Assembly: GCA_965153355.1 (NCBI GenBank) | Contig: OZ231127.1 | Coordinates: 30,690,001 to 30,754,000 of the forward strand | Source: Flaccisagitta enflata | Taxonomy: Eukaryota; Chaetognatha; Sagittoidea; Aphragmophora | Direction of reading: 5' to 3' | Length of the DNA: 64,000 nt | Shown here: piece after piece, positions 25,291 to 49,829 of the stretch | How positions within the stretch are numbered: the stretch's first letter is position 1 | How the letters are laid out: the number at the start of each line of letters is the position of its first letter | Position numbers and translations under genes: made by a program | The notes under the pieces: model-generated | Seen by the model: the letters and a program-made list of their open reading frames with translations, nothing else | The model's database searches: none | Told to the model about the DNA's origin: nothing

Positions 25291-26385
25291 TGCGTAATTG
25301 CCTTTAATGGCACAATCCTGGCTATTGATGTCCAATATATGGTCACATATGGCCAACACACAGGCTGCGTACATCATCATGTAGTATGATTGCCATTTTA
25401 TATCCAACCTTTGGTATCCCATCACGATAGTGAAGGCCTCCGTTTGACAAAAAAGGCTGAGGACAGATGGTTTTTTAAGATAATGATCAAGTTTGCTCAA
25501 ATGCTAAAAAGCCATTTTCAATCAAACCAATAATTCTTGGCGTATGTGGCAGAAATTCAAAATCATGGGATGTATCTAATTTGAAAACGCGCAAAAGGCA
25601 GTTGTATTGTTACCTTTGAAATTCGATCTCATCCCTTCTTGAGTGTGGGTCAGCGACTTTTCACTTCTTTTACTTCCATTTTCCCTCTTAAACAATTGTG
25701 GCTTGATTTGAATCTTTTTTAACCATTCCTCAAAATATGAATGTTTTAATTTGCACCAAGCATGGAACAAACTAATTTTCACATATGCAAGAGTGAATTT
25801 CTTGTAGGGGATATTCATTCTGAAACGTAGACAAATGGACAGAGTAGCAGTAATGAAACTTTCTTCACTGGCTTAGTTTTTCTTTTTCTGCTTGATTTCT
25901 TTGATCTTTCAGAGTAGATTTACAAGTTTACAATGCAGCCAATGTAGTTGAGCAACTGGGTAAGTAGACAGTCCTGAGAGTGAAATTAAAGAAGAAAAAA
26001 AAAACAGCCCAACTTATTATTCCTAAAAATGTGCCCGAGCTCCCAACAATGATTTGGAACCTTGTTTATAGAGCCCACGTGAAATAGGCCATTCAATTCC
26101 CATCTGTATGTATAAAATGGAATGGACGGCTATAGCAGACGGAATGAGTTCCAAATTTTACCCACAGGTCTAATTGCTTTTCTCCAGATCAATTAGCAAC
26201 AATGAGATAATTCAAATCTTTTCCAGTAAGTGTTCTGCTACTTCTCCTGTCTTCAAGTAAGGACTGTAAAGTACTCTTTGATTGTGATTCCCGACCTATT
26301 TTAAAATAAGTCAGTAACCAGCGTTTTCAAGCACTAAAAAGATATAATTTTTTCATTTACACAAAAATTTTCTTCCCACACTGAA

Positions 26386-26419
<34 letters not shown>

Positions 26420-27076
26420 ACACGCACACGCACACACACTCATCTTAAGACTTTGTCAATTAATGTACCTCTCTGATTCGTAACAAATTAGCATCAATTT
26501 CTTCCCCCGTAGGCGAGATAAGGGTCTTTGATTGCAAAAACTTTCCATTTTCAAGTACATGAATTTTGATAGAAAAAGTGTCTGTCATCAGCCTTTTTTG
26601 TCAATGAGTGGCCGTTACTATTAAGTCATCTGCATGAAATGCCAGATTTTGTTAAGCTTTTACTAAGAGATACCATATATCTTGGATTTCATATAAAGAT
26701 TTAATCAAAATTGGTGAAGTAATCTAGATTTTACAAGTTTTTGAGACAAAAATTAAAAGCAATCAATGACAATGATTTTCAATCAAAATCGTGAAAGAGA
26801 GAAAAAAAGACTGTGTAGACTTAATGGGCTATCAGTTTGAGCTGTAAAAATGGTAATGGTCTAGAATGAAAAAAATATTAGATGCAGTTTCATTAACTTG
26901 TCAAATCATCTTTTATTCAAAACTAATCTTGTGTCTCCGGCTCAAATTATTGCAAAATGAGAAAATGGGAAAAAACACTTCCACCATTTTCACATAAAAA
27001 AAAGAACTTGCAGAAAGAAAGTTTTTTGTTTAAGTAACAAAGTTTTTGTACAAAAACTGTAGGCAGTTTTTACCTA
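25291..27076. other. No gene seen; one (CA)n at about 26386-26440
   Basis: AT-rich sequence with an interrupted (CA)n tract. Open frames here lack family features. Confidence 0.5.
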
Positions 27077-28428
27077 CACTCAAAAAAATTTCCTAAAATA
27101 CAATAAATAAATATCGTCTGTTGTATTTGAACGGACGTTATTGTATTTCAGATAATACAACTAATTGTAAACCAAATTGTACAGCAGTTGTACAGCAAAT
27201 ACACGAGATGTATGACGATTGTATAGGCAATTGTACTTGGAAAACAAAATTAATAAAAAAAAACGATCATATTCCAATTATTGTATAAAAAAAAGGTTGA
27301 CTATATTTAATTATTGTATTCCATAATTTATACACAATTGAATAAAAAGTGAGCAGGCAGCGAGAAACAGAAAAAAATACAAAAATTGTATTTAAGCGCT
27401 AGAACCTATAGATAAATACAAAAATTGTATAGCCGAAAAACCATTAAGAAAAAACCAGCAAAGAAACTACCCTGGCAGCCTTCTAAATTGACTTGAGGAG
27501 ATTCTAACAGTTCAACACCTGCCATGCTCATCAGTGTGGATAGATGATAGGTACCTCAAAAAGCTCATCTATCTCTCACTCTGTCAGAGAGTTGGGCATG
27601 AGGAACTAGCCTCTGGAAGCTGCAAACAAAGTATACCAAAGGCATGGCAGGGAATCTTGTAAAACCAACAGCACACTATTTTAAGATTTTCCTTGAACCA
27701 TATCATCCATGAAGATATGGAAAGATCCTCAAAGGTTAAGACCATTAACACCACCAAACGACCATGTGAGATGGAAATCCCATAAAATAACATCATTGAG
27801 CTAATCTCCTATGTCTACAGTATACAGGTACCAAGTCACACAATAATTCATCAAGATACAACTAAGTTATTAATGGAAACGTGGATTGCCACAATATGCA
27901 AATGAGATTAAAATTATATTGTTCATGTTTTTTTCGTGGTCTGGAAAATTTTAGAGTCTGTAATTACAATAATTATACTGTTCCTGGACTTTAACTTTCT
28001 TTTTCGAGGGCCGAAAAATTTTAGAGTCTCGTAAATACAATTTATTAAACCGTTTTTTGATTAATTTTTTTTCGATGGCCGAAAAAGTTTAGAGTCTGTT
28101 AAATACAATAATTATACTGTCTATGGACTCGAAAATTTTCTTTTTTTGGCAGAGTCCAAATTTTTTAATAATTGTATTTTTGTTTAAATAATTGTACAGC
28201 AAAGAGACTCGGTTTCTCGGCCATCTTCCCGATACATTTTTTTGTTTTTTTTGCATTTTTTCGGGGGAATCAGTACAATTATTGCAATTGCTATCCAATT
28301 CGTTGTATTTGCTGTACAATTCGTTGTATTTGCTGTACAATTCGTTGTATTAGCTGAAATACAATAACGTCCGTTCAAATACAATAGACGATATTTATTT
28401 ATTGTATATCGTCCTTTTTTTTTGAGTG
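27077..28428. mobile_element. TIR element of 1.35 kb with TA target duplication
   Basis: Ends CACTCAAAAAAA flanked by TA (27075-27076, 28429-28430). Inside, both arms share TACAATAAATAAATATCGTC and TTGAACGGACGTTATTGTAT, giving terminal inverted repeats of about 110-130 bp. A ~75-bp internal repeat (AAAATTTTAGAGTCTGTAAT-type) occurs three times at 27945-28150. I found no transposase; the middle open frame (27584-27796, minus) is not recognisable. Probably a non-autonomous Tc1/mariner-like element. Confidence 0.85.
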
Positions 28429-29084
28429 TAGGAATGGCCATTAGAATAGTGTTTTAAATAGATGACCAGTTTCGCTGGATAACATATTTAGTACTAGAGA
28501 ACTTGGTAAAAAGATTTTAATAGTATCATAAATAAAATCTTAGTAAATAAAAAAAAAAACAATATAATGATCTTAAACAGCACCTAGTACAAAATGCTTG
28601 CTTTCCTGATCTGAAATGCCCCTGGAAATTGTTTTATAGAAACTTGGTTCATGAAAATGGAACATAAAAGAAGAAAAACCTTGCATTTTCAGATTAGAGC
28701 TACAGTTTATTTCAAACACCCAGTACATACTACATACAAAATCTAAACTACTTGACTAATTTGTATGAAATTTTGATAGAAAAAATGTCAATCTATACTC
28801 TTTTAAGAGACAATCAGTGAAAAATTCAGGATACATGGCATTTCTGAGTAAAAACTTAACATAATCCACCATATCAGGTAAAATCTTATTCCACTCAAGT
28901 CTGAATCTGACTATAGGGGTTTAAGTGTTAACTCTAGTCCAAAATTCGGCCTTAAATGGTTCCCCCTTCCGTATCACTACCCAAATTGTAATGGAAACCC
29001 TTGACTATAATGGATATAGCACTTTTGGTGTTTGTGAAACCTATAATGAAGTTAAGCACTTGAAAAACAAGTGACGTGGGGTCA

Positions 29085-29638
29085 CAACATCGTTGCGGAC
29101 GGGTGGGCAGGGGCATCCAACCCCCATCCACATCCCAAGCCCCCCACTAACACACCTACCCAAAAAACCATCTAAAACCATCGTTTTCCCACTTTTCAAC
29201 TTGTGCATTACGGACCAACAGACCAACAGACGGATGGTAGGGCGGCTACCTGGAGGGTCAAATGTGGTCTAATTTCAGAAAGCCTTAGCCAACTAACCAT
29301 ACACTCTATGTCTCATTTAATAAGGAATTGAGACAAGCGGAGATCGGTATCTGGAAAGAAATCTGCACGGCAACACTATAGAGTTTCAATGGGCGTAAAA
29401 TTGCTTTCATATACTTTACTATTGTGTTGCTGTGCGGGTTTCTTGATCAAATACCGACCTCTGCTTTTCTGATTTACTGCCCAATTGCCGCATAGCATGT
29501 ATGGTTAGATGGCGGAGGAATTTTAAAATTTGAACCAAATTCACCCTTCAGTTAACCAGCCTAACGGACGGTTGGACGGACCGACGGATGGACCGACAGA
29601 CAAAGCCTCTTATAAAGTTGCATGTCCGCAACTAAAAA
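29085..29638 (-). mobile_element. Decayed family A element with a nested foldback
   Basis: 3' side CGTTGCGGACGGGTGGGCAG (about 29090) and 5' side GTTGCATGTCCGCAACT (29617-29633), with GGACC tracts at about 29210-29240 and 29563-29600. The foldback 29291-29517 lies between. Confidence 0.6.
29291..29517. mobile_element. Foldback (palindromic) element of ~230 bp
   Basis: Arms TAACCATACACTCTATG, GAGATCGGTATCTGG and CTGCACGGCAACAC are matched by inverted CATGTATGGTTA, AAATACCGACCTC and GTGTTGCTGTGCGGG. Ends are uncertain. Confidence 0.65.
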
Positions 29639-29689
29639 TCAACAGCATCCATAAATGTGTCATTTTGCTAAATTTGAGAGTCAAAAGTG

Positions 29690-29948
29690 GGAAATGTTGT
29701 TAAAATTAGCAACTTCAGCACATTTCATTGTTGTTAAAATCAGCAACATTACCAACTTATAATGAAGGGGTTTCAAATGGTTGTGAAATTAGCAACTTTA
29801 ACACAAAAAAGTTTCATCCCTGTTTTTCCATGTTTTGAAAAGAGGAGTATCCCAACTTTTTTTCCCCAAAAGGTCCTCCCCCTTGGCGCATCATTTGAGG
29901 AAAAAATGAAGAAATTTGAAGATGACATATTTTGAGAAAAATGAGCTA
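29690..29948 (-). repeat. Dispersed repeat E, copy 2 (inverted)
   Basis: Reverse complement of 25030-25290 by shared blocks such as ATGGTTGTGAAATTAGCAAC and CATTTGAGGAAAAAATGAAG. Confidence 0.8.
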
Positions 29949-30059
29949 AAACAATTTTTTCCTATGTTTTCTATGTTAAATGCCATTGGTGGAATTGGCA
30001 AAGTCGCTGATTTCACAACTACATGTGTTAATATCACTAACTCTGCATTTACCCAGCTG

Positions 30060-30450
30060 TAATGATACAACAATCATAAGAGTCGTAATTTGTTTCCGAC
30101 GATATCTTTTTGTAATAACGCTCAATAATAACAATGCCTTCATTTGTTGGAAAAAATTGTTTTCTCTGCCATGCCATATGCCAAAATGGTAGAAAATCAC
30201 TTTGATCTCTTGCCTTAAAATGATCCCTCCTTTTCACTTATAGCACCACTATTTGACACTTTGTTTTTGTCGCAAAGCAAAAGAAATATTCAATACACTT
30301 GCGCACATAACTTGCTGAACTGCACATATTTTTTTCAAATCATAAGGATAAAACAACAAGAGCTTATTCAGTTATTCAGTTCAAGATGACAGATAAGCAA
30401 TCTAGTAAGGTAGATGTGAGGTAAAGGAAAGGATGGATCACAGAGGACGG
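30060..30450 (+). repeat. Dispersed repeat F, copy 1
   Basis: Matches 53125-53520 in the same orientation: GTAATTTGTTT.CGACGAT, AATTGTTTTCTCT.CCATA, ATACACTTGCGCACAT, AAGGTAGA.GTGAGGT. Degenerate, no coding capacity. Confidence 0.75.
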
Positions 30451-30598
30451 GAGATAGAGCCAGAGCGAATAGACGCAAAAGCGTTAGATGGTCAGCGGTA
30501 CCCATGCCCTGTATGTGCTTTTATTCGTGCTTAACATATAAACATAGATCATACAATAACAATTATGATTGTAGTTGAGGGAGGGAGGGGTTGATGAC

Positions 30599-31410
<812 letters not shown>

Positions 31411-31418
31411 TTGATGAC

Positions 31419-31757
31419 TGGGGGGGTCGGTATCAACCTACTTTGGAAATGCCAATTGGACATATCACCAGACCATGCGCAATCACAAAACAACCTGAGA
31501 ACTAGAAGGAAAAGTTCATGGGATTCTATCATTTATAGTCGTGCCAACCCTACCTTTCCCATAGTAAAATATAGGAGCTTCCTCTTCCTCTTCCTTCTCC
31601 CTATTCATTACAATGTAAATAAGGGGTGTGGCACGACTGTAAATGATGTGGTGTGACTCCTTTTTCCTTTCACATGTGTTTATATATCGTTTTTGTGCAC
31701 ACTTTGGTCATATGTCCGACTGGCATTTCCAAAGTTCGTTGTTACCAACCCCCCCAA
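31419..31757. mobile_element. Palindromic element sharing the same 8-bp target
   Basis: Arms GGGGGGGTCGGTATCAACC / CTTTGGAAATGCCA and their inverse at 31700-31757, plus inner arms CATTTATAGTCGTGCC / GGCACGACTGTAAATG. Flanked by TTGATGAC at 31411-31418 and 31758-31765, so probably a second hAT-type insertion at the duplicated target of its neighbour. Confidence 0.82.
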
Positions 31758-32159
31758 TTGATGACCTATGCTTGCACACATATGAGAAATTTTCTCCTTC
31801 TCCTTCTCCTTCGCACTCTCCCCCTACCCCAACCTCCAGGCCTAAATCTCAGCCTTGAGACCCATATCCAAGCATCAAGGCCAAAACTCAAGTTGAGGCC
31901 TAATTCCCTTGAAGCTGAGATTTGGGCCTCAAAGGTGGGATTATGGCCTTAAGATGGGATTTGAGCCTTGTGGTTGGCATTTAGGCCTCAAGACTAGGAT
32001 TTGGGCCTCAAGACTGGGATATGGGCCAACAGGCTGAGATATGGGCCTGAAGGGGGGGGGGTTGAAGGAGAAGGAGAAGAAGAAGAAAGAGAAAATCCCC
32101 CATATGTGAGAAAGCATAGGTCATCGACTCCTTCGGGGCCGCTGCCCAAAAAGTAAAAG

Positions 32160-32750
32160 AATGAGGAAGTTGAAAGCGCTGACTTGGCGTCTTTTCCGCA
32201 CGAGCGAGCGAGTAAACGGGTGAACTTGGCCTTAACTCCGGGGGTGTGACGCTCTCCAGAAAACTAAGAGAGGATGCATGAGGCCAAGACGGTGCGCCGC
32301 GCCGGGTGATATTCATGCTGTGTCTTATACGTAAGCCTAGCTCTAACCCCATAGATCTATCCTCAGCTCTAACCAACTTTGCCAATAGCATGATGATGAA
32401 TTAAATGACGACGATCAAGAATAATAAACGAGATGAATCTTTGAGTAATTTCTAACAGTTTCTGCGTGACGGATCGACCGACGGATGGAACATGCAGAGA
32501 TGCGTTGGCAACAACTAATCATTTACTGTTTTTTTTTTCTTTTTTTTTTCTCGCTCATTTTCTGTGATTAAGGCTATTTTCAGTGTTTCCCAATTGGAGC
32601 GTTGCGGACCTATACTATAGGCTATAGACAGAGCGTCTTATAGATGTGAGTTAGCGCACCCCCCCCCCCCCAAAAAAAAAAGATGGGATCGATTTGGCAA
32701 ACCTTCTATAGACCCGACATGGCAGAGACAAATTGGCTTAGAGATAACGA
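32160..32750. other. No gene seen
   Basis: Contains a GGATCGACCGACGGATGG remnant of family A (about 32470) and C/A homopolymers. An open frame at 32162-32391 (minus) has no recognisable family. Confidence 0.5.
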
Positions 32751-32752
32751 CA

Positions 32753-33355
32753 GGTCGCTCGAGCGTCTTTTGGTCAGCTTTTTCGGATGCCCCATTCATT
32801 TTAATGATGATCTATAATCAATTGGGTTAATGAAGCAGTGGCCCCGGAGAAGCCGATGACCTATGATTCCATACAGGGTTGATCTGAGGCCTGGAAGGGT
32901 TTATTTGAGGGTAAGAGTAGCTAATTTCAGAACTGAGATGTATTCTTTGAGGAAGGCTACTTAGAGCATAACAGGGTCAATTTGAGGCCTAAGAATGCCA
33001 AATTGACCTGGGAGGTCTAATTTCAGGCTTGTGTAGGGTGATTTGGGGCCTTAGGAAGCTGATTTGAGACTCAATTAGGGTAATTTTAGGGTTGAGAGGG
33101 CCAATATGACCTTGAAGGCTGATTTAAGGCAGGGTTTGACGCATGATTAGGGTGATTTGAGGCATGAGTGGGCTGATTGGAGGCCCGGAAACGCTGATTT
33201 CAGACCGAGGAAGGCTGATTTCGGGCCCGAGGTGGCTCAGTTAGAGCTTAGGAAGGCTGATTTGAGGCCTGGAAAGGCTTATATTAAGTCTTGAGGGGGC
33301 TGATTTGAGGCCTGGGAAGGCCATTCTGAGGCTTGAGTTGGAGCCTCGGGGGGGG
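32753..33355 (+). mobile_element. Family B copy with a diverged minisatellite
   Basis: GTCGCTCGAGCGTC hairpin, then GGTCAGC, GATGCCCCATTCATTTTAAT, CAGTGGCCCCGGAGAAGCCG and ATGACCTATGATTCCATA. Then ~22-27-bp AGGCCTGGAAGGGCTGATTT-type units (32890-33345). The 3' arm is missing. Confidence 0.7.
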
Positions 33356-33359
33356 GGGG

Positions 33360-33773
33360 CGGAGTACAACGGAAACGCACAACGGAAATCTCCGGGCCCA
33401 AAAATGCAAAATAAAGCCCAAAGACAAAAGTAAATAAATAAAACATAAAGTTTTAAACGACTTCTTTGTGGTGATCGCCGCTCGTGTAGAATTAGTAGAT
33501 GGTCACCGAAGCATTTCAGTTAGATAAGAGATAAGAGATAAGAGTTACGATACGTTTTGGGGGGTGTCAGAGGTGGTTAACTGGTGGGTGGAAATTTCCT
33601 TTGGTATGTTAAAAGTTATCCAGTGTGGGGTGCCAAAGAGTCCCTCACTGCTGCCCATAGCATTTCTCTGAATGATTCAGTCAGTCCTCCATCACCAATG
33701 CAATGAACGGACTGACAGACGGACCAAGGAATGGACAAAGCCTCTTATCGGGTTTGCGATTTTGTGACTAAAA
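33360..33773. other. No gene seen; family A 5' remnant at the right edge
   Basis: Ends with GACTGACAGACGGACC, CAAAGCCTCTTATCGGG and GCGATTTTGTGACTAAAAAA (33700-33774), a family A 5' end in reverse orientation. Confidence 0.55.
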
Positions 33774-34625
33774 AAGAAACAGGTCGCCCAAGGGCAATAT
33801 GTGGTCAGCGATACTGGTTGCCCTGCTTTGCATGATTGTGAATTGGAGTGAGAGGAAGCAGGGCAGCGGCCCCAAAGGGGACGAAGTCCTGTAGAAACAG
33901 GTCGCCCAAGGGCAATATGTGGTCAGCGATACCCGTAGCCCTGCTTTGATTGATTGCGAATTGGAGTGAGGGGAAGCAGGGCAGCGGCCCCGAAGGGGAC
34001 GAAGTCCTGTAGAACACAGGGGAACTTTCGTTCGTCCTACCTGAAGAAGTGGATGAGATGCTACAGAGGGCTGACTGAAGGCATTCAAGAGCCTAAACTG
34101 AGGTCTAAGAAGGCTGATATAAGGCCTCAGAATGCCGATTGGAAGCTTGAGAGGGCTAACTTGAGGCTTGAGAGAGCTGGATTAAGGCTTGAAAGGCCAG
34201 AGGACTGATTTGAAGCCTGGGAGCAATAAGTAGAGGTTTAGATAGCTGATTTGAGGCCTGAGAGGCCTAATTTGAGGCATGAGAGGCCAGGTTTGAGGCC
34301 TGAGAATTTGGATTTGAGGCCTGAGAAACCAGATTTGAGGCCTGAGAGGCCAGATTTGTGGCCTGAGAGGCCAGATTTGAGGCCTGAGAGGCCAGATTTG
34401 AGGCCTGAGAGGCCAGATTTGAGGCCTAAGAGGCCAGATTTGAGGCTTGGGAGGCTGGATCTGAGACCTGAGAGGCTGGATTTGCGGCCTGAGAGGCCAG
34501 ATTTGAGGCCTGAGGGGTCTGATGAAGGGGGGGGACTAATGGACGAACAGACGGACGGACGGACGAACAAAAGTCCCCCTGTGTTCTACAGGACTTCATC
34601 CCCTTCGGGGCCGCTGCCCAAAAAG
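33774..34625 (+). mobile_element. Family B element with duplicated 5' end
   Basis: CAGGTCGCCCAAGGGCAATA to GGGGACGAAGTCCTGTAGAA occurs twice head to tail (33779-33898 and 33899-34018). Then minisatellite AGGCCTGAGAGGCCAGATTTG (34090-34515), then the inverse arm CTACAGGACTTCATCCCCTT and GGGGCCGCTGCCCAAAAAG. Open frames across the minisatellite are artefacts. Confidence 0.8.
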
Positions 34626-35647
34626 GGGGACTTTCGTTTGTCCTTTTGGGCAGCGGCCCCGAAGGGGCCGATGACCTATGCTTTCACATATGCAGAAATT
34701 TCTCCTTCTTCTCCTCCATCTTCTTCGTCCCCCCCCCTTGGAGACCATATTCCAGCATCGAGGCCCAACTCCTAGCCTCGAGGCCCAAATCCCAGCCTTG
34801 AGGCTCAGATCCCAGCCTTGAGGCTCAAATCCCAGGTTTGAGGCTCAAATCCCAGGCTCTAGGCTCAAATCCCAGCCTCGAGGCTCAAATCCCAGCCTCG
34901 AGGCTCAAATCCCAGCCTTGAGGCTCAAATCCCAGGCTCTAGGCTCAAATCCCAGCCTCGAGGCTCAAATCCCAGCCTCCAGGCTCAAATCCAAGCCTCC
35001 AGGCTCAAATCCCAGCCTCCAGGCTCAAATAAAATCAGCATAGGTCATCGGCCCCTTCGGGGCCGCTGCCCCACTAACCACCTCATACCCACATACACTC
35101 ACATAGGGGCAACGGGTACCGCTGACCATCTAACGCTTTTGCGACTATTGTCCATTCATTTGTCCGTCCGTCCCCCCCAGGCCTTCTCAGGCCTGAAATC
35201 TGCCCTCTCAGGGCTGAAATCTATCCTCTCAGGCCTGAAATCTGCCCTCTCAGGCCTTGAATCTGAGAGGGCAAATTTCAGGCCTGAGAGGGCCTGAGAG
35301 GGCAGATTTCAGGCCTTAGAGGGCAGATTTCAGGCCTGAGAGGGCAGATTTCAGGCCTGAGAGAGCAGATTCAAGGCCTGAGAAGGCAGATTTAAGGCCT
35401 AAGCAGGCAAATTTCATGTCTAAGAGGGCAGATTTCAGGCCTGAGTGGGCAGATTTCAGGCCTGAGTGGGCAGATTCAAGGCCTGAGAAGGCAGATTCAA
35501 GGCCTGAGAGGGCAGATTTCAGCCCTGAGAGGGCAGATTTCAGGCCTGAGAGGCCCTGGGGGGGATGCACGAACAAACAAACGGACGAATGAAAGTCCCC
35601 CTGTGTTCTACAGGACTTCGTCCCCTTCGGGGCCGCTGCCCAAAAAG
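34626..35647 (+). mobile_element. Second B-type copy split by a nested B element
   Basis: GGGGACTTTCGTTTGTCC (34626-34642) is continued after the nested element by GTCCATTCATTTGTCCGTCC, then minisatellite units AGGCCTGAGAGGGCAGATTTC (35177-35560, with an orientation switch near 35270) and the inverse arm ending CCGCTGCCCAAAAAG. Confidence 0.7.
34643..35149 (-). mobile_element. Complete family B element nested in another B copy
   Basis: Read on the minus strand: AATAGTCGCAAAAGCGTTAG, GTCAGCGGTACCCGTTGCCC, GGGGCAGCGGCCCCGAAGGG, a minisatellite of ~20-bp CCCAGCCTCGAGGCTCAAAT units (34750-35030), then the inverse arm. Confidence 0.82.
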
Positions 35648-37432
35648 CCCTCTATGAATTTTTATCGCGACTCTACTTTCCGCGATTCCGTCAATCAGTA
35701 GTCAATCAGTAGTGCGCGCGCTTCTATTAATGTCCCTGCTCAAATGCCGTGTTAGACTTAATTATTAATGCCCCAGCCCAGCCGCACGTGATTTCGGTTG
35801 CCATTCCAAATCGATTGTCTCGCTAAAGATAAACGTCGATGAACACCAAAACTGGCACCGAATTCCCACTATCCTGAATCGGGAAAAGTTTCAAGTTTGC
35901 ATCTCTTTGTTACCGTGTCCAGGCGCAAAGTATTTTGGTAACGTGTTATTATCGATTGAATCTCTTTCTGTGCGATTGGGCCCCGTCTCCATGACAGCTT
36001 CTTCGACAGTGCCCCCCCCCCCCCCCCATTAACTGACGCAGTGACAGTGACCCGCCTTTTAGGTCAATTTTTTAGCCTTTCCAGTATAAAGATTCCATCG
36101 TGAAAAAATTGCATTGTTTTATTTGATGGTTACATGCTTTAATGGAAAGAGGCTAAATGATGACCAATGTTAATGAACAAACTATTTTTAAAGAAAGTCT
36201 TCATTAGCATTTGTTCTTGCAAACATACAAAATTTGTTTCATATCATAGGAAAATAAAAAAAAAGTTCTCGAGATTCATGTTAACACTCGATTTTTTAAT
36301 GGTTAGAAATATCTAGTCCCTGTTACATCATCAATCAATACCAATATCCATCAACGCAATATCATGCTTTCTTGATCAGTGCTATTGGCCTGCCATTAAA
36401 TTTATTCTAATTCCATCGATGCAAATTTTTCATTGTGTGCTGTCCTCGTCTTGCTTCAAGCTAGCGCAGTATTATTTGGCCACCCACACTGATCGATAAC
36501 ACCCGTTCCTGTGGTTTCATTACAGTGTCATTTCTTTTAATTCTCCCGTTGCCTGGATGCTATCATTGCTCTCAAATATTCCAGCATTTCCATTGCTGCA
36601 GTTTCTTGCGGCTTCATCTATGCACAAGCTCAGGTGGTTCCATGTTCTCATCGATCTAAAACTTGTTTCCTGTCCTTCCGTTACTGTAACTCTTTTTTGT
36701 CTCATCCAGGTACAAAAAGAAAAAAAGAACAGGAAAAAAAATGTTTGGTCGCACGTTTTGATCGATTTTTTCATCTCCGCAAGTTGGAGCCCGGGCAAAA
36801 CGTCACGTCCAACTGATCGCTCTTCTTTTCCGTTCCATCACACAAACACTAAGCGTGTTCACGTTACAGATAATCTGTTGTTTTAATCCGTTTACTTGGT
36901 CTCAAATTTCGTTAATGTTATCATATTACAGAATATTCGTTGAAATGCTGTTACCTAAATACGTTGAATGCCACAGAGAAACTTGGCAAGAACAAAAGCA
37001 ATGTTAGAGCCATCTACTTACCTATTTATCATGTATTGTAAGAAGTTCTTCAAAATGGAATAGACTATAACGATGATACCATAAAAATGGTTCAAGTTCT
37101 TCTTCAATGAATACTCCCATTAGTTCAAGCGATGTTAATTGATCTAAACGAATGTGGAATGTGGTGTGCAAGTTTGCTTGGAACAGCAAGATAAACCTAG
37201 TGAAATGGAAGTTTGATTTAAGTTGCCAAAAAGTATTTCACTGTTCAAATTCCGAATACTTTTCCTGCTAGAATATTTGTGCAATTGTGCATACTCTGTT
37301 GTAGCAATTCTTCCAGACAAAGTGTAAAACATTATCGTTTGGATTATGCCAATGAAAATCCTTCCTATTGGTGTACCGTGACGTAAGCGTCTGGCTACAC
37401 AGCGGCGCCAAAGCCGGCATCCCTCCTGGACC
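35648..37432. other. Upstream region of the receptor gene, no other gene seen
   Basis: AT-rich single-copy-looking sequence. It begins with a decayed family A end (35650-35810: CGCGACTCTAC, then GCCCCAGCCCAGCCGCACG). Short open frames at 36520-36886 have no family features. The promoter and any untranslated exon of the receptor gene should lie here, but no TATA box or other motif is convincing. Confidence 0.5.
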
Positions 37433-37483
37433 TGGTGTAGATTCTCGAAAAATTTTCCTGGTGTAGATTCTCGAAAATTTTCC
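37433..37483 (+). repeat. Direct ~25-bp duplication just upstream of the receptor start codon
   Basis: CCTGGTGTAGATTCTCGAAA is repeated head to tail, ending 27 bp before the ATG. It is likely in the 5' untranslated region; a regulatory role is possible but unsupported. Confidence 0.7.
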
Positions 37484-37509
37484 GTATTCGCTCTTCATTT
37501 GCAACGGAG

Positions 37510-49396
<11,887 letters not shown>

Positions 49397-49611
49397 GAGT
49401 CGAGGAAATGGGGCCCATGAGTCGACAGCATGGGGCCCATGATGGGCGCATTGACGAAGATGTGGACCGTGAAGTTACGGTTTGCAGACAAGGCTAAACG
49501 TTTTTCAATAATCAATATCGATACACGTTAGCTGGTTGAAATGTGTCGGTACACTTTATAGTCTTAAAAGAATCAAGGTAATAAGAACATTAGGCTTTGA
49601 AAAAAATCTGA

Positions 49612-49617
49612 AATAAA
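49612..49617 (+). promoter_or_regulatory. Candidate polyadenylation signal AATAAA for the receptor gene
   Basis: AATAAA lies 216 bp after the stop codon of the receptor gene, in AT-rich sequence and before the downstream foldback element. Position and motif fit a polyadenylation signal; no transcript data are available. Confidence 0.5.
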
Positions 49618-49829
49618 TAACCATAGTCATTTTGTACAGGGAGTGCCTCGCCAAACAGGACCAAAGAAAACGATGTATCTTAGCTTCTAGAATTGGTAGA
49701 ATGGTTCTGTAAACAGGTTCAGAAAGCTCTTAAAAAACGATTTTTTTATCTGTATTTTGCCAAAGGCTCATTAAAAAAGCTGAATCCCTTTGCATTGTTT
49801 AAAGCAAAGTATAGTTTTTACTTTGAGTT

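Noticed and set aside
25048-25500. 150-codon minus-strand open frame
   Set aside because: About half of it is dispersed repeat E, which also occurs at 29690-29948 with the frame broken; no domain or signal visible.
34090-35565. Tandem peptide open frames (RPEKPDLRPERPDL-type)
   Set aside because: 21-bp units are divisible by three so frames stay open; units differ between B copies and lie between element arms.
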